Source of the DNA: Ciceribacter sp. T2.26MG-112.2
Lineage (GTDB): Bacteria; Pseudomonadota; Alphaproteobacteria; Rhizobiales; Rhizobiaceae
Assembly: GCF_900492205.1 (NCBI RefSeq)
Contig: NZ_UEYQ01000010.1
Coordinates: 62,001 to 126,000 of the forward strand
Length of the DNA: 64,000 nt
Reading direction: 5' to 3'
Shown: positions 1 through 9,694 of the stretch, piece after piece
Numbering within the stretch: position 1 is the stretch's first letter
Layout: every line of letters begins with the position of its first letter
Notes under the pieces: model-generated
Databases searched by the model: none
What the model was told of the DNA's origin: nothing
The model's input: only the letters and a program-made list of their open reading frames with translations
Made by a program: the position numbers and the translations under genes

Positions 1-360
1 CGGATCATTGCTTCGGTCAAGGCGCAGCGACCCGGCGCTCGGGTCATCGCCTTCGCCAAGGGAGCCGGCCTGTTGTTGAAAGATTATCGGCAGAAGACCG
101 GTGCCGATGCCATCGGGCTCGATTGGACGGTACCGTTGAGTTTTGCCCAGGAGCTGCAGAAGGACGGACCGGTGCAGGGCAATCTCGATCCGATGCGCGT
201 CGTCGCGGGCGGTCGAGCGCTCGAGGAAGGGATTGATCGAATCCTGGACAAACTCGGGCATGGTCCGCTGATCTTCAATCTCGGCCACGGCATTACGCCC
301 CAGGCGGATCCGGAGAACGTGACGGCCCTTGTCAGGCGCGTGCGCGGCATGAAGGAATAG
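1..360 (+). CDS. hemE: Uroporphyrinogen decarboxylase, C-terminal part
   Basis: The reading frame is open from the first base, so the start lies left of the window and only the last 119 residues are present. They match the C-terminal third of uroporphyrinogen III decarboxylase, including the conserved NLGHG segment and the GNLDP stretch of the barrel. The enzyme removes the four acetate carboxyls of uroporphyrinogen III in cytosolic heme synthesis. It is followed after 4 bp by hemJ, another heme gene, so the two are probably cotranscribed. In rhizobia hemE is the gene next to the chromosomal origin. Confidence 0.95.
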   Translation, partial: RIIASVKAQRPGARVIAFAKGAGLLLKDYRQKTGADAIGLDWTVPLSFAQELQKDGPVQGNLDPMRVVAGGRALEEGIDRILDKLGHGPLIFNLGHGITPQADPENVTALVRRVRGMKE

Positions 361-364
361 GGCC

Positions 365-901
365 GTGGAACGGCAGACGGATGCGGCACCCGGACGGAGG
401 GCGGCCATAAAGGCCGCAACAGCGCTGGTGTTCTTCGGGGCGATCGCCCTTGCAATCGTGGTGTTCGGCGACGATGCGGCCTATCCCTGGATCAAGGCGC
501 TGCATGTGATTGCCATCATCTCGTGGATGGCCGGCATGCTCTACATGCCGCGTCTGTTCATCTACCACGGCGATTGCAAGCCGGATTCGGATCAGGCTCG
601 CACCTTCAGCATCATGGAGGAACGGCTGATGAAGGTGATCATGAATCCTGCCATGGTCGTTTCCTGGATACTGGGCCTCTACATCGCCTGGAGTGTTTAC
701 CAGTTCCAGGGCGGCTGGCTGCATGCCAAGCTGGCGGCTGTGTTTGTGCTTTCCGGCGTGCACGGGTACTTTGCCAAATCGGTGAAGGCGTTTGGCCGCG
801 GCGACTATGTCGGCAATGCCCGCTTCTGGCGGCTGATGAATGAAGTTCCGACGCTGCTGATGATCGCGATCGTCATTCTCGTCGTCGTCAAGCCGTTCTG
901 A
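365..901 (+). CDS. hemJ: Protoporphyrinogen oxidase HemJ
   Basis: This 178-residue integral membrane protein of the HemJ (UPF0093) family oxidises protoporphyrinogen IX to protoporphyrin IX, the penultimate heme step, in bacteria without HemG or HemY. Four to five hydrophobic segments are visible, about residues 18-35, 45-65, 93-113, 120-137 and 158-177. The conserved histidine of the ALHVIAIISW segment (about residue 47) and the YMPRLFIYH motif are present. The start is GTG four bases after the hemE stop. A hydrophilic N-terminal extension of about 15 residues precedes the first membrane segment. Heme genes hemE and hemJ form an operon reading away from the presumed origin. Confidence 0.92.
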   Translation: MERQTDAAPGRRAAIKAATALVFFGAIALAIVVFGDDAAYPWIKALHVIAIISWMAGMLYMPRLFIYHGDCKPDSDQARTFSIMEERLMKVIMNPAMVVSWILGLYIAWSVYQFQGGWLHAKLAAVFVLSGVHGYFAKSVKAFGRGDYVGNARFWRLMNEVPTLLMIAIVILVVVKPF

Positions 902-1103
902 GACGGTCCGTCTTCGGCTTCAGCCATTATTTTCGACTGATTTTGCTTTTCGCTTGCGGGCAAAAGGCTGAATCGCTATTTTCGCGCAATCTCATCTTCT
1001 CGGCTTGCGTAACATTCTGTCATTTGCGGCCCTCGCGATCGTACCGAATTCAACCGGCTCGCCATCCCCTTAAAAAATAATCAGAAGAACGTGGTCCATC
1101 TTC
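902..1103 (+). promoter_or_regulatory. hemJ-rho intergenic region, probable rho promoter and leader
   Basis: This 202-bp gap is AT-richer than its surroundings and has a run of A just before rho. No strong terminator hairpin follows hemJ, so read-through is possible. It must hold the rho leader, but I cannot assign a promoter with confidence, and the rho start has only a weak ribosome binding site. Rho leaders are often autoregulated by Rho itself. Confidence 0.45.
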
Positions 1104-2369
1104 ATGGCTGAAATGAAGCTACAAGAACTCAAGAGCAAGTCGCCTACCGATCTCCTGACCTTTGCCGAATCGCTGGAAGTCGAGAACGCCAGCACGATGC
1201 GCAAACAGGAACTGATGTTCGCGATTCTCAAGATGCTGGCTGCCCAGGATGTGGAGATCATCGGCGAAGGTGTCGTCGAGGTCCTTCAGGATGGCTTCGG
1301 TTTCCTTCGCTCGGCCAATGCCAACTACCTGCCGGGTCCGGACGACATCTACATCTCGCCCTCGCAGATCCGCCGCTTCTCCCTGAAGACGGGCGATACC
1401 GTCGAGGGGCCGATCCGTGGACCGAAGGAGGGTGAGCGCTATTTCGCCCTGTTGAAGGTCAACACGATCAATTTCGAGGACCCGGAAAAGATCCGCCACA
1501 AGGTTCATTTCGACAATCTGACGCCGCTCTACCCGAACGAGCGCTTCAAGATGGAACTCGACGTTCCGACGTCAAAGGATCTGTCTGCCCGAGTCATCGA
1601 CCTGGTCGCGCCGCTCGGCAAGGGCCAGCGCGGACTGATCGTCGCGCCGCCCCGTACCGGTAAGACCGTTCTCCTGCAGAACATCGCCCATTCCATCACG
1701 GCCAACCATCCGGAATGTTATCTCATCGTCTTGCTGATCGACGAGCGGCCGGAAGAAGTGACCGACATGCAGCGCTCGGTGCGCGGTGAAGTCGTGTCCT
1801 CGACCTTCGACGAGCCTGCCGTGCGCCACGTGCAGGTGGCCGAGATGGTCATCGAGAAGGCCAAGCGCCTGGTCGAACACGGTCGCGACGTGGTCATTCT
1901 GCTCGACTCGATCACGCGCCTTGGCCGCGCCTACAACACCGTCGTGCCGTCGTCCGGCAAGGTCCTCACTGGCGGTGTCGACGCCAACGCCCTGCAGCGC
2001 CCCAAGCGCTTCTTCGGTGCAGCTCGTAACATCGAGGAAGGCGGCTCGCTGACGATCATCGCGACGGCGCTGATCGATACCGGCAGCCGCATGGACGAAG
2101 TCATCTTCGAAGAGTTCAAGGGTACCGGCAACTCGGAAATCGTGCTCGACCGCAAGGTCGCCGACAAGCGCATCTTCCCGGCGATGGATATTCTGAAATC
2201 CGGTACCCGCAAGGAAGACCTGCTCGTACCGCGTCAGGATCTGCAAAAGATCTTTGTACTGCGTCGCATCCTGGCTCCCATGGGCACGACCGATGCGATC
2301 GAGTTCCTCATCGACAAGCTCAAGCAGACCAAGAACAATGGCGACTTCTTCGACTCGATGAACACCTGA
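1104..2369 (+). CDS. rho: Transcription termination factor Rho
   Basis: Rho is the hexameric RNA-dependent ATPase and helicase that ends transcription at rut sites. The 421-residue length is typical. The N-terminal helical domain and the cold-shock-like RNA-binding fold (about residues 50-120, DGFGFLRS) are followed by the RecA-type ATPase with Walker A APPRTGKT (about 180-187) and the Walker B segment [11 protein letters not shown] (about 258-268). The Q-loop GGSLTII and the R-loop segment near the end are intact. The ATG is chosen because the [10 protein letters not shown] start matches rhizobial Rho proteins. Its place between hemJ and mnmE is conserved in Rhizobiaceae. Confidence 0.98.
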   Translation: MAEMKLQELKSKSPTDLLTFAESLEVENASTMRKQELMFAILKMLAAQDVEIIGEGVVEVLQDGFGFLRSANANYLPGPDDIYISPSQIRRFSLKTGDTVEGPIRGPKEGERYFALLKVNTINFEDPEKIRHKVHFDNLTPLYPNERFKMELDVPTSKDLSARVIDLVAPLGKGQRGLIVAPPRTGKTVLLQNIAHSITANHPECYLIVLLIDERPEEVTDMQRSVRGEVVSSTFDEPAVRHVQVAEMVIEKAKRLVEHGRDVVILLDSITRLGRAYNTVVPSSGKVLTGGVDANALQRPKRFFGAARNIEEGGSLTIIATALIDTGSRMDEVIFEEFKGTGNSEIVLDRKVADKRIFPAMDILKSGTRKEDLLVPRQDLQKIFVLRRILAPMGTTDAIEFLIDKLKQTKNNGDFFDSMNT

Positions 2370-2477
2370 GTCGGCATTCCGTCGGGCCATTGATGAGTAT
2401 TCGGCGAGCGGCGGTTCACACTGCCGCTCGATTCGCTTCCGTATCGAACTCCGCGATGGGATATGAGGTCGATCGTC

Positions 2478-3806
2478 ATGCGCATGACTGTCCGCGAAAC
2501 AATCTTTGCTCTGTCGTCCGGCGCCCTGCCCTCAGGCGTGGCGATCGTGCGCATCAGTGGGTCAATGGCCGGCGCGATATGCCAGGAACTGGCGGGCAAA
2601 TTGCCTGAGCCTCGCCAGGCAGCCCTTCGTTCGATTCGTTCCCGCAACGGTCTCATGCTCGACCAGGCTCTGGTGCTGTGGTTTCCGGCCCCGCATTCGT
2701 TTACCGGCGAGGATTGCCTCGAGCTTCATCTACACGGTGGTCGTGCGCTGATCCGTATCGTGCTCGAGGAACTGGGTTCCTTTGACAATTGTCGGATGGC
2801 CGAGGCCGGAGAATTTTCCCGACGCGCCTTCGAACACGGCAAACTGGATCTCGTCGAGATCGAAGGCCTCTCGGACCTTCTGGCGGCCGATACGGAGATG
2901 CAACGGCGTCTTGCCGTCGAACAAAGCAGCGGCGGCCTGTCTGCGGTGTATGAGGCATGGCGGGCGAAGCTCGTCGAGGCCCGTGCGATGATCGAGGCGG
3001 AGCTGGATTTCTCCGACGAAGGGGATATCCCAGGGTCGGTATCGGAACGCGTCTGGGCCGATATGCACGACTTTGCCGCGGAACTCGAGCGGGCGCTTGC
3101 GAACCTGAAGACCGGAGAGATTATCCGCGACGGCTTCAAGGTGGTGATCGCGGGACGCCCGAACGCGGGAAAATCCAGCCTTCTCAATGCTTTGGCTGGA
3201 CGCGATGTGGCTATCGTGACGGAGTATGAAGGGACAACGCGCGATATCCTGCATATCGAGCTCGATATAGGCGGGTTTGCGGTTCACTTCTATGACACGG
3301 CCGGTCTTCGCGAGACTGCCGAGCCGGTAGAGCGTGAAGGAATCCGTCGGGCCTTGGCCAAGATGGAGGAAGCGGATCTGGTGCTTTCGTTGAGCGATGG
3401 TTCGGAGCTTGTTGATTTCGTCGAAGTGCCCGCCGGATTGCCGGTGATCCGGGTTCTCACCAAATGTGATCTGCTGATTGATTCGGATATGAAACCAAAT
3501 GGCGATATTCTGGTTTCCAGCGCATCGGGGTTGGGGATTGAGGACATTAAGCAGAAGGTCCTATCCCACGTCGAGGCGAGGGTGGGGGCGTTTTCCCTTG
3601 CGATTCCCAGTCGCCTGAGGCATGGACAGCAACTTAACGAGGCGCTTGATGAGGTTCGTCGGGCGATTGCCGATACCCATCTGGGCCTTGAGATGCGCGC
3701 CGAGCATCTTCGGCGGGCGTCAGACGCCCTGGCGCGGATAACCGGTCGCATCGATGTGGAAATGTTGCTCGGAAAGATCTTTTCCGAATTCTGCGTCGGC
3801 AAGTGA
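2478..3806 (+). CDS. mnmE: tRNA uridine-5-carboxymethylaminomethyl GTPase MnmE
   Basis: MnmE, with MnmG, installs the cmnm5 group on wobble U34 of several tRNAs. The N-terminal tetrahydrofolate-binding domain (RETIFALSSG) is followed by a helical domain that encloses a G domain with P-loop GRPNAGKSS (about residues 222-230), the GTTRD switch and TKCD. The C-terminus is the family hallmark CVGK, whose cysteine is essential. ATG codons occur at 2463, 2478 and 2484; 2478 is preferred because GAGG lies 9 bases upstream of it. The TGA stop codon is part of a parS site. Confidence 0.95.
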   Translation: MRMTVRETIFALSSGALPSGVAIVRISGSMAGAICQELAGKLPEPRQAALRSIRSRNGLMLDQALVLWFPAPHSFTGEDCLELHLHGGRALIRIVLEELGSFDNCRMAEAGEFSRRAFEHGKLDLVEIEGLSDLLAADTEMQRRLAVEQSSGGLSAVYEAWRAKLVEARAMIEAELDFSDEGDIPGSVSERVWADMHDFAAELERALANLKTGEIIRDGFKVVIAGRPNAGKSSLLNALAGRDVAIVTEYEGTTRDILHIELDIGGFAVHFYDTAGLRETAEPVEREGIRRALAKMEEADLVLSLSDGSELVDFVEVPAGLPVIRVLTKCDLLIDSDMKPNGDILVSSASGLGIEDIKQKVLSHVEARVGAFSLAIPSRLRHGQQLNEALDEVRRAIADTHLGLEMRAEHLRRASDALARITGRIDVEMLLGKIFSEFCVGK

Positions 3807-3819
3807 TTCACGTGAAACA
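3804..3819. promoter_or_regulatory. parS: parS centromere site 1
   Basis: The 16-bp sequence TGATTCACGTGAAACA differs at one position from the universal parS consensus TGTTTCACGTGAAACA. Its first three bases are the stop codon of mnmE. ParB loads on such sites and spreads as a CTP-dependent clamp, and ParA then moves the origin region. parA and parB are about 2.6 and 3.4 kb downstream. The near-palindrome and its location make this a strong call. Confidence 0.9.
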
Positions 3820-3871
3820 GGACCAATGTGCTGGACGCGTTGGAAGTCTTGATTAACGGTCGAGGACTGAG

Positions 3872-5746
3872 ATGACAGACAAGAGCTTTGATGTGCTCGT
3901 CATTGGTGGTGGCCATGCCGGGACGGAGGCGGCCGCCGCCGCTGCCCGCATGGGCGCGAATGTTGCCTTGCTGACGCATCGCGCGGATACCATCGGTGCC
4001 ATGTCGTGCAATCCGGCGATCGGTGGCCTGGGCAAGGGCCATCTGGTGCGGGAGATCGATGCGCTGGATGGCATCATGGGTCGGTGCGCGGATCTGGGCG
4101 GCATCCAGTTCCGCATGCTGAACCGGCGCAAGGGTCCCGCGGTCTGGGGTCCTCGCACGCAAGCCGACCGCAAGCTCTATCGTCTGGCCGTTCAGGCGGC
4201 CCTGGCGGAGTTGGACAACCTCCAGATCATCGAGGGCGATGTCGCATCCTTCTCTGTCGACAAGAGTGGCGCAGTGTGTGCGTTGAACCTTGCAGATGGA
4301 CGGGAGTTTGGCTGCCGCGCTGCGGTTCTGACCAGCGGCACTTTCTTGCGTGGCCTTATTCACATCGGTGATCGGAAGATCCCGGCTGGTCGAATCGGGG
4401 AAGCTCCGTCGCTTGGTCTCAGTGCTGGACTTGAGGCGGCCAAACTGAAGATGGGACGACTGAAGACCGGTACGCCGGCTCGGCTGGATGGCAAGACGAT
4501 CCACTGGGATAGCCTTGAGCGGCAAAAATCCGATTCGGATCCGATACCATTTTCCTTCATGACCGATCGGATTGATACCCCGCAGATCAGCTGTGGTATA
4601 ACGCGGACGACGGAAGAAACGCACAAGATTATACGGGACAATATTCACCTTTCGGCCATGTATTCCGGTCAGATCGAAGGTATAGGACCGCGTTACTGTC
4701 CTTCCATCGAAGATAAGATCATGCGTTTCGGTGATAGGGATGGTCATCAGATTTTTCTCGAGCCCGAGGGGCTGGATGACGATACTGTCTATCCCAACGG
4801 AATTTCTACCTCTCTCCCCGAGGAGGTGCAGAAGGCATATATTCGTTCCATACCCGGACTGGAGGATGTGCAGATCCTGCAATTCGGCTACGCGATCGAG
4901 TATGACTATGTCGATCCTCGAGAGCTTCAGCCCACGCTCGAAGTGAAGAAGATCCCGGGGCTCTTCCTGGCTGGCCAGATCAATGGCACCACGGGCTATG
5001 AAGAGGCCGCAGCTCAGGGCCTGGTTGCGGGGATCAATGCTGCTCGGCTCGCTGGTGGTGACGACGGGGTCGTGTTCAGCAGAACACAGTCGTATATTGG
5101 CGTGATGATCGATGATCTGACGAGTGCGGGGGTGACCGAGCCCTATCGCATGTTTACGTCGAGGGCCGAATATAGGCTTTCCCTGCGTGCCGACAATGCG
5201 GATATGCGCCTGACTCCCCTCGGCATGGAACTTGGTTGCGTGGGAAGCGCACGAGCGTCGCGTTTCAGCACCTATGCTTCGCATCGGATATCGAAGTATG
5301 CGGAACTCGAGGAGCTGACCGTTACGCCGGTCGAGGCGTTGAGTGCCGGCATTTCCGTGAATCAGGATGGCAAGCGGCGCACAGCGCGTGAACTACTCTC
5401 CTATCCGGACCTTGGCTGGTCCGACCTATGCCGCATATGGCCGCATCTCAGCGATGTCCCGGACCAGATCGCAGCGGGCGTTTCGATCGATGCTCTCTAT
5501 TCGAACTACATCATTCGACAAACCGCCGATATTAGTGACGTGATGAGCGAGGAAGACCGTCGTATTCCTGCGGATTTTGACTATTCGGAACTGCCCGGGC
5601 TGTCGAACGAGCTCAAGCAGAAATTGACTGCCACCCGCCCGTGGTCGGTCGCTCAGGCGAAGAAGATCAACGGAATGACGCCGGCCGCGGTTTCGTTGTT
5701 GATCGCTTGCCTGCGGAAAGCTGAGCCGATGCGCAGGGCGGGATGA
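3872..5746 (+). CDS. mnmG: tRNA uridine-5-carboxymethylaminomethyl synthesis protein MnmG (GidA)
   Basis: MnmG is the FAD-dependent partner of MnmE in wobble uridine modification. Residues 9-27 hold the dinucleotide fold [10 protein letters not shown]. The family signatures [11 protein letters not shown] (about 270-280) and [10 protein letters not shown] (about 372) are present, and the length of 624 residues is typical. GAGGACTGAG just before the ATG serves as the ribosome binding site. The gene lies 65 bp after mnmE, overlaps the next gene rsmG by 4 bases, and belongs to the conserved mnmE-mnmG-rsmG-parAB cluster. Confidence 0.98.
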   Translation: MTDKSFDVLVIGGGHAGTEAAAAAARMGANVALLTHRADTIGAMSCNPAIGGLGKGHLVREIDALDGIMGRCADLGGIQFRMLNRRKGPAVWGPRTQADRKLYRLAVQAALAELDNLQIIEGDVASFSVDKSGAVCALNLADGREFGCRAAVLTSGTFLRGLIHIGDRKIPAGRIGEAPSLGLSAGLEAAKLKMGRLKTGTPARLDGKTIHWDSLERQKSDSDPIPFSFMTDRIDTPQISCGITRTTEETHKIIRDNIHLSAMYSGQIEGIGPRYCPSIEDKIMRFGDRDGHQIFLEPEGLDDDTVYPNGISTSLPEEVQKAYIRSIPGLEDVQILQFGYAIEYDYVDPRELQPTLEVKKIPGLFLAGQINGTTGYEEAAAQGLVAGINAARLAGGDDGVVFSRTQSYIGVMIDDLTSAGVTEPYRMFTSRAEYRLSLRADNADMRLTPLGMELGCVGSARASRFSTYASHRISKYAELEELTVTPVEALSAGISVNQDGKRRTARELLSYPDLGWSDLCRIWPHLSDVPDQIAAGVSIDALYSNYIIRQTADISDVMSEEDRRIPADFDYSELPGLSNELKQKLTATRPWSVAQAKKINGMTPAAVSLLIACLRKAEPMRRAG

Positions 5747-6402
5747 TGAAAGAGAAGAATTTCATGGAGGTCCTCGGTGTAAACGTTTCACGTGAAACGC
5801 TCGATCGCTTCGATCGTTTTACGAGTCTTTTCCAGAAGTGGGCGCGAACGATCAACCTCGTCGCACCGTCCACCAAGGATAATCTCTGGGAACGACACAT
5901 TGCCGACAGCGCGCAGATCTTCAAGATTGCTCCGGGACCGAAACATTGGATCGACCTCGGAAGCGGCGGCGGTTTCCCAGGCGTCATCACCGCAATACTG
6001 CTGGCGGAAGGAGGTGCTGGTTGGGTCGACATGGTGGAGAGCAACCATAAGAAGGCCAGTTTCCTTCGGATGGCGATCACCGAGACGGGTGCGCGTGGCG
6101 CCGTTCACGCCATTCGGATCGAGGATGCGCAAACGAAACTGCCAGATTGCGATGCCATTTCCGCAAGGGCGCTGGCTGAACTCGACCATTTGATCGAGCT
6201 TGCGGAACCATGGGCGGTACGTAATCCTCTGCTCCGCTGCTACTTCCACAAAGGTCGGGATTACCAGCAGGAAATCGAGAAAGCCCGTGGTCGGTGGGGC
6301 TTCGATCTGATAGTACACCAGAGTGCCATCGAGCCTGACTCCGTCATTCTGGAGCTGGCGAAAATCCGGCGCCTTAGTCAACCAGCGGCAGGTGCGGAAT
6401 GA
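5743..6402 (+). CDS. rsmG: 16S rRNA m7G527 methyltransferase RsmG (GidB)
   Basis: RsmG methylates N7 of G527 in 16S rRNA, and its loss often gives low-level streptomycin resistance. The SAM-binding loop [10 protein letters not shown] is at about residues 69-78. The start overlaps the mnmG stop (ATGATGA), which suggests translational coupling; ATG codons at 5746 and 5764 are alternatives. Codons for NVSRET near residue 15 are written by a parS palindrome, so protein and centromere share this DNA. The stop overlaps the parA start by 4 bases. The protein is 219 residues, as expected. Confidence 0.96.
   Translation: MMKEKNFMEVLGVNVSRETLDRFDRFTSLFQKWARTINLVAPSTKDNLWERHIADSAQIFKIAPGPKHWIDLGSGGGFPGVITAILLAEGGAGWVDMVESNHKKASFLRMAITETGARGAVHAIRIEDAQTKLPDCDAISARALAELDHLIELAEPWAVRNPLLRCYFHKGRDYQQEIEKARGRWGFDLIVHQSAIEPDSVILELAKIRRLSQPAAGAE
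5784..5799. promoter_or_regulatory. parS: parS centromere site 2, inside rsmG
   Basis: CGTTTCACGTGAAACG has a perfect 14-bp core GTTTCACGTGAAAC and differs from the consensus only at the two outer bases, symmetrically. It lies in the rsmG coding region and encodes part of the NVSRET segment. It is about 600 bp before parA and about 2 kb from parS site 1. Confidence 0.9.
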
Positions 6403-7193
6403 CTCTCGAGAAAAATCGGATCATCACCATTGCGAACCAGAAGGGTGGCGTCGGCAAGACGACGACCGCGATCAATCTGGCCACGGCGCTCGCGGCGATC
6501 GGCGAGCGCGTTCTGATCGTCGACCTTGACCCGCAGGGCAATGCCAGCACGGGTTTGGGTATCGATCGTCGGGATCGCAAGCTGTCCTCCTATGATGTCT
6601 TGGTCGGGACCCATTCGGTCAGTGAAGCGGCGCTGGATACGGCCGTGCCCAACCTGGCTATCGTCCCCTCGACGCTTGATTTGCTCGGTTTCGAAATGGA
6701 GATCGCCCAACAGCCGGATCGTGTCTTCCGGCTCAAGAAGGCGCTCAATACCGAAGAAGCGCGCCGCTACAGCTATGTACTGGTCGATTGCCCGCCCTCC
6801 TTCAATCTGCTGACGATGAATGCCATGGCGGCGGCCCATTCGGTTCTGGTGCCATTGCAATGCGAATTCTTTGCCTTGGAGGGGCTCAGCCAACTGCTCG
6901 AAACGATCAACCAGGTGCGTCAGACGGTCAATCCATCCATCGATATCCAGGGGATCGTGCTGACCATGTTCGATGCACGCAACAATCTGGCTCAACAGGT
7001 CGTCAGCGACGTGCGGATGCATCTGGGGGAAAAGGTCTATACGACGCTGATCCCCCGCAATGTCCGTGTTTCCGAGGCGCCGTCCTATGGCAAGCCGGCC
7101 ATCCTCTACGATCTGAAATGTGCCGGCAGCCAAGCCTATTTGCAGCTGGCCTCGGAGGTTATTCAGCGCGAAAGACAACGCAAGGCAGCGTAG
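6399..7193 (+). CDS. parA: Chromosome partitioning ATPase ParA
   Basis: ParA forms an ATP-dependent gradient on the nucleoid that pulls ParB-parS complexes apart after replication. This 264-residue protein has the deviant Walker A box KGGVGKTT (residues 15-22) with its signature lysine, followed by [11 protein letters not shown] (switch I) and VDCPPSF (Walker B). It has no N-terminal DNA-binding extension, which marks it as the short chromosomal (Soj-like) type and not a plasmid RepA. The start overlaps the rsmG stop by 4 bases, and parB follows after 32 bp. Confidence 0.97.
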   Translation: MTLEKNRIITIANQKGGVGKTTTAINLATALAAIGERVLIVDLDPQGNASTGLGIDRRDRKLSSYDVLVGTHSVSEAALDTAVPNLAIVPSTLDLLGFEMEIAQQPDRVFRLKKALNTEEARRYSYVLVDCPPSFNLLTMNAMAAAHSVLVPLQCEFFALEGLSQLLETINQVRQTVNPSIDIQGIVLTMFDARNNLAQQVVSDVRMHLGEKVYTTLIPRNVRVSEAPSYGKPAILYDLKCAGSQAYLQLASEVIQRERQRKAA

Positions 7194-7225
7194 TGGCCGG
7201 CGTTGGTTGTTATGGAGTATAATAT

Positions 7226-8107
7226 ATGAGTGACGATCTTTCCAAGCGGCGCCTCGGCCGGGGACTGGCGGCCCTGATCGGCGAGATGGACCAGCCGCTG
7301 CCGGTCGGTGACAGCCGTCCGAGCGTCAATCCTGACCGTTCGGTGCCGATCGAATTCGTCGCTCGCAACCCGAAGAACCCCCGTCGTTATTTCGATGAGG
7401 CGGAGTTGCAGGACCTTGCCGGCTCCATTCGCCAACACGGCATCGTCCAGCCGGTCGTGGTGCGGACACGCGACAAGGATCGGTTTGAAATCATAGCCGG
7501 CGAACGACGCTGGCGTGCAGCGCAGCTCGCCGGGCTGGTCGAGATCCCCGTGATCGTTCGCGACGTGGACGATCGTACCGCGCTCGAATTGGCGATCGTG
7601 GAAAACGTCCAGCGCGCCGACCTCAACCCGCTCGAAGAGGCGCTCGGCTACGAACAGCTGATCGCCGAGCATGGTTACACCCAGAACGATCTCGGAGAGA
7701 TCATCGGCAAGAGCCGAAGCCACGTCGCCAATAGCCTTCGCCTGCTGAAGCTGCCCGAACCGGTGCGCGACATGCTGGCGGAGGGCAGCCTGTCGGCAGG
7801 CCATGCCCGGGCGCTTGTTTCGACGCCGGATCCCGTGACCCTGGCCAAAACCATTGCCGCGAAGGGCCTTTCGGTCCGGGATGCTGAAAAGCTCGCCCAG
7901 ACCCATATCAAGGCGCAGAATGCCCCTCCTGCGGAGCCCCGCGAGCCGAAGGATTCGGATACCGTGGCGCTCGAGCGCAGCTTGACGGATCGCTTGGGGC
8001 TGGCGGTCGCCATCAATCACAAGGGCAGCGGCGGTCAGATCAAGATCACCTATCAGAGCCTGGAGCAGCTGGAAGAGATCTGCCGCCTTCTCGAGGGCAG
8101 GGGCTGA
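7226..8107 (+). CDS. parB: Chromosome partitioning protein ParB
   Basis: ParB binds parS, hydrolyses CTP and slides along DNA to build the partition complex. Visible parts are an N-terminal ParA-interacting tail (KRRLGRGLAALIGE), the CTP-binding domain with GERRWRA (about residues 92-98), the helix-turn-helix (TQNDLGEIIGKSRSHVANSL, about 152-171) and a C-terminal dimerisation domain. The length of 293 residues is typical. Its two likely targets are the parS sites at 3804 and 5784. The stop lies only 5 bp from that of the convergent holA. Confidence 0.97.
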   Translation: MSDDLSKRRLGRGLAALIGEMDQPLPVGDSRPSVNPDRSVPIEFVARNPKNPRRYFDEAELQDLAGSIRQHGIVQPVVVRTRDKDRFEIIAGERRWRAAQLAGLVEIPVIVRDVDDRTALELAIVENVQRADLNPLEEALGYEQLIAEHGYTQNDLGEIIGKSRSHVANSLRLLKLPEPVRDMLAEGSLSAGHARALVSTPDPVTLAKTIAAKGLSVRDAEKLAQTHIKAQNAPPAEPREPKDSDTVALERSLTDRLGLAVAINHKGSGGQIKITYQSLEQLEEICRLLEGRG

Positions 8108-8112
8108 CGCAG

Positions 8113-9159
8113 TCAGGCGCGACGGTTGCGTCGCGCCGATTGCAGCGTGGAGGACAGCAGCGTCTGCATGGCCAGATTGTCCTCCAGGGCCGCTTTCTGG
8201 CGGCTCTGCAGGATGGTCGCCTGGATGCGGCTTGCCTCGCGGCCCAGATCCTTCGACGTCCAGTTGCGCAATGCGCGCTCGATGATCGGCTTGCGGCGGA
8301 AGTGAATGCCGCGTCCATGCGATTGCATGACCTGGCCGGCCTGCTGCTGGCGTTCTTCCATTTCGATGCGCATCAGTTCGAGTTGCTGGAACTGCCGCAT
8401 GCAGGATTGCAGCACCAGGAAGACGGGCGTCTTGGACGTGACGATCTTCTGTATGGCGTGCAGGAAGGCATCCGGTTCGCCGGACAAAACGGCGTCGACC
8501 ACTTCATCGGTGGAGATTGCGCTGGCATCGCCGATGATTTCCGTAACGTGAGATTCGTCGATCATCGGTTCATACAGGCAATAGAGCAGAAGCTTACGGA
8601 TCTCGTTGCGCGACGCGATGCGGTCGCCGCCCAGTGATTCCGCCAGTAATTGCCGTGCCGCCGGGGTGATCCGCTGGCCAGCGGCGGAGAGTTCTGAATC
8701 GATCAGGGCATTCAGTGCCTTGGCGTCGTCCTGATAGCAGGGGACAATCGCCACGGTCCGCGCCGGCTCGGCCACCTTGCGCAGCGCGGAACCCTTTTTC
8801 AGGTCTCCTGCCTCGATGATCACCGTGCAGCTCTCAGGCGGCGTTTCGGCGATGATCTGCAATCCGTCGACCAGAGCCTTTTCATTGGCCGCGCCGCGAA
8901 CCCACACTACCTTGTCTCCCCCGAAGAGGCCGAGGGCGTTGACTTCGTCCATCAGCCGCCCCGGATCGGAGGTGATGTCGCCGACATCGAGCCGTGTCAG
9001 CGCGAAACTGTCGGCCAGGTCGATCCCTGTCGCTGCGGCGATCTGGGCCGCCCGTTCCGCCACCAGGCCGCGGTCCGGCCCATAGATCACAAAGATCCGG
9101 TAGAACTTGACCGACTTCTGCAGAAAGCCTTCGAATTCGTGGGATTTGACCTCGACCAT
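8113..9159 (-). CDS. holA: DNA polymerase III delta subunit HolA
   Basis: HolA is the wrench of the clamp loader that opens the beta ring and loads it on primed DNA. The 348-residue sequence shows the family N-terminal fold (FVIYGPDRGLVAERA) and a degenerate AAA+ architecture followed by the C-terminal collar domain. It is the last gene of the leuS-lptE-holA operon, 13 bp after lptE, an order conserved in alphaproteobacteria. Its basic C-terminus (ARRNRRA) is encoded by a hairpin that also lies just after parB. Confidence 0.93.
   Translation of the reverse strand: MVEVKSHEFEGFLQKSVKFYRIFVIYGPDRGLVAERAAQIAAATGIDLADSFALTRLDVGDITSDPGRLMDEVNALGLFGGDKVVWVRGAANEKALVDGLQIIAETPPESCTVIIEAGDLKKGSALRKVAEPARTVAIVPCYQDDAKALNALIDSELSAAGQRITPAARQLLAESLGGDRIASRNEIRKLLLYCLYEPMIDESHVTEIIGDASAISTDEVVDAVLSGEPDAFLHAIQKIVTSKTPVFLVLQSCMRQFQQLELMRIEMEERQQQAGQVMQSHGRGIHFRRKPIIERALRNWTSKDLGREASRIQATILQSRQKAALEDNLAMQTLLSSTLQSARRNRRA
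8116..8137. terminator. Hairpin at the convergent parB/holA ends
   Basis: A perfect 9-bp stem (GGCGCGACG / CGTCGCGCC) with a GTTG loop lies 8 bp after the parB stop and inside the last codons of holA. No T run follows on either strand, so it is not a classical intrinsic terminator. It may protect or pause the parB transcript, or assist Rho-dependent ending. There is no other room for a terminator between these genes. Confidence 0.5.
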
Positions 9160-9172
9160 GGTCCGGGCGCCC

Positions 9173-9694
9173 TCAGCGCCCGAGAACCATGGCGAGATCG
9201 GCGCGGATCAGTTCGGCAAGTTCGCGCGCCGCGCGGTTCTCGGCATCGCGCACTGCCCTCAGCTTGGCAAATTCCTGGGCGGGGAAGTCGACCAGGGATA
9301 CCACCTGGCGATGACCGGCCTTCAGCACGGTATTGTCCGAAACCCGTTCCAGCGTGTAGTCGGCCGAGACCGTGACTCGCCCGGCCCTGGCGGTATCGGA
9401 CGACTGCTCAAGCATGACGCCGGTCAGATCGGACTCGACCTTGAGGTCTACCCTATACTGCGGCGCTGCGGGTTCACCCGCGCCTCCCCCGGTCATGAAG
9501 ATCAACTGGTTGCGAACCTCCAGTTCGGCCCGATCATCGGCGTCCGAATAAGCGATCGCGCCGAGATTTTCACGCGTCGCTGCCGTGTCGTCATAGAGAG
9601 GGCGCACCTGGCACGAAGCCAGCAGCATCGAAAGGCCGAGGCAGATCAGCAGGCTGGTCCGGCGAGCCGGAACGCGGAAGGGGTCAGACGACAA
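9173..9694 (-). CDS. lptE: LPS assembly lipoprotein LptE
   Basis: LptE is the outer-membrane lipoprotein that plugs LptD and helps insert lipopolysaccharide. The 173-residue sequence begins with a basic region and a hydrophobic signal ending in the lipobox LLASC, with Cys28 as the lipidation site, followed by VRPLYDD, which is typical of alphaproteobacterial LptE (RlpB) proteins. It overlaps the end of leuS by 11 bases and precedes holA, the usual context in this class. Sequence similarity in this family is low, so context carries part of the call. Confidence 0.88.
   Translation of the reverse strand: MSSDPFRVPARRTSLLICLGLSMLLASCQVRPLYDDTAATRENLGAIAYSDADDRAELEVRNQLIFMTGGGAGEPAAPQYRVDLKVESDLTGVMLEQSSDTARAGRVTVSADYTLERVSDNTVLKAGHRQVVSLVDFPAQEFAKLRAVRDAENRAARELAELIRADLAMVLGR

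Noticed and set aside
3290-5284. A 664-residue - strand frame opposite mnmE and mnmG
   Set aside because: Antisense shadow; mnmE and mnmG are complete.
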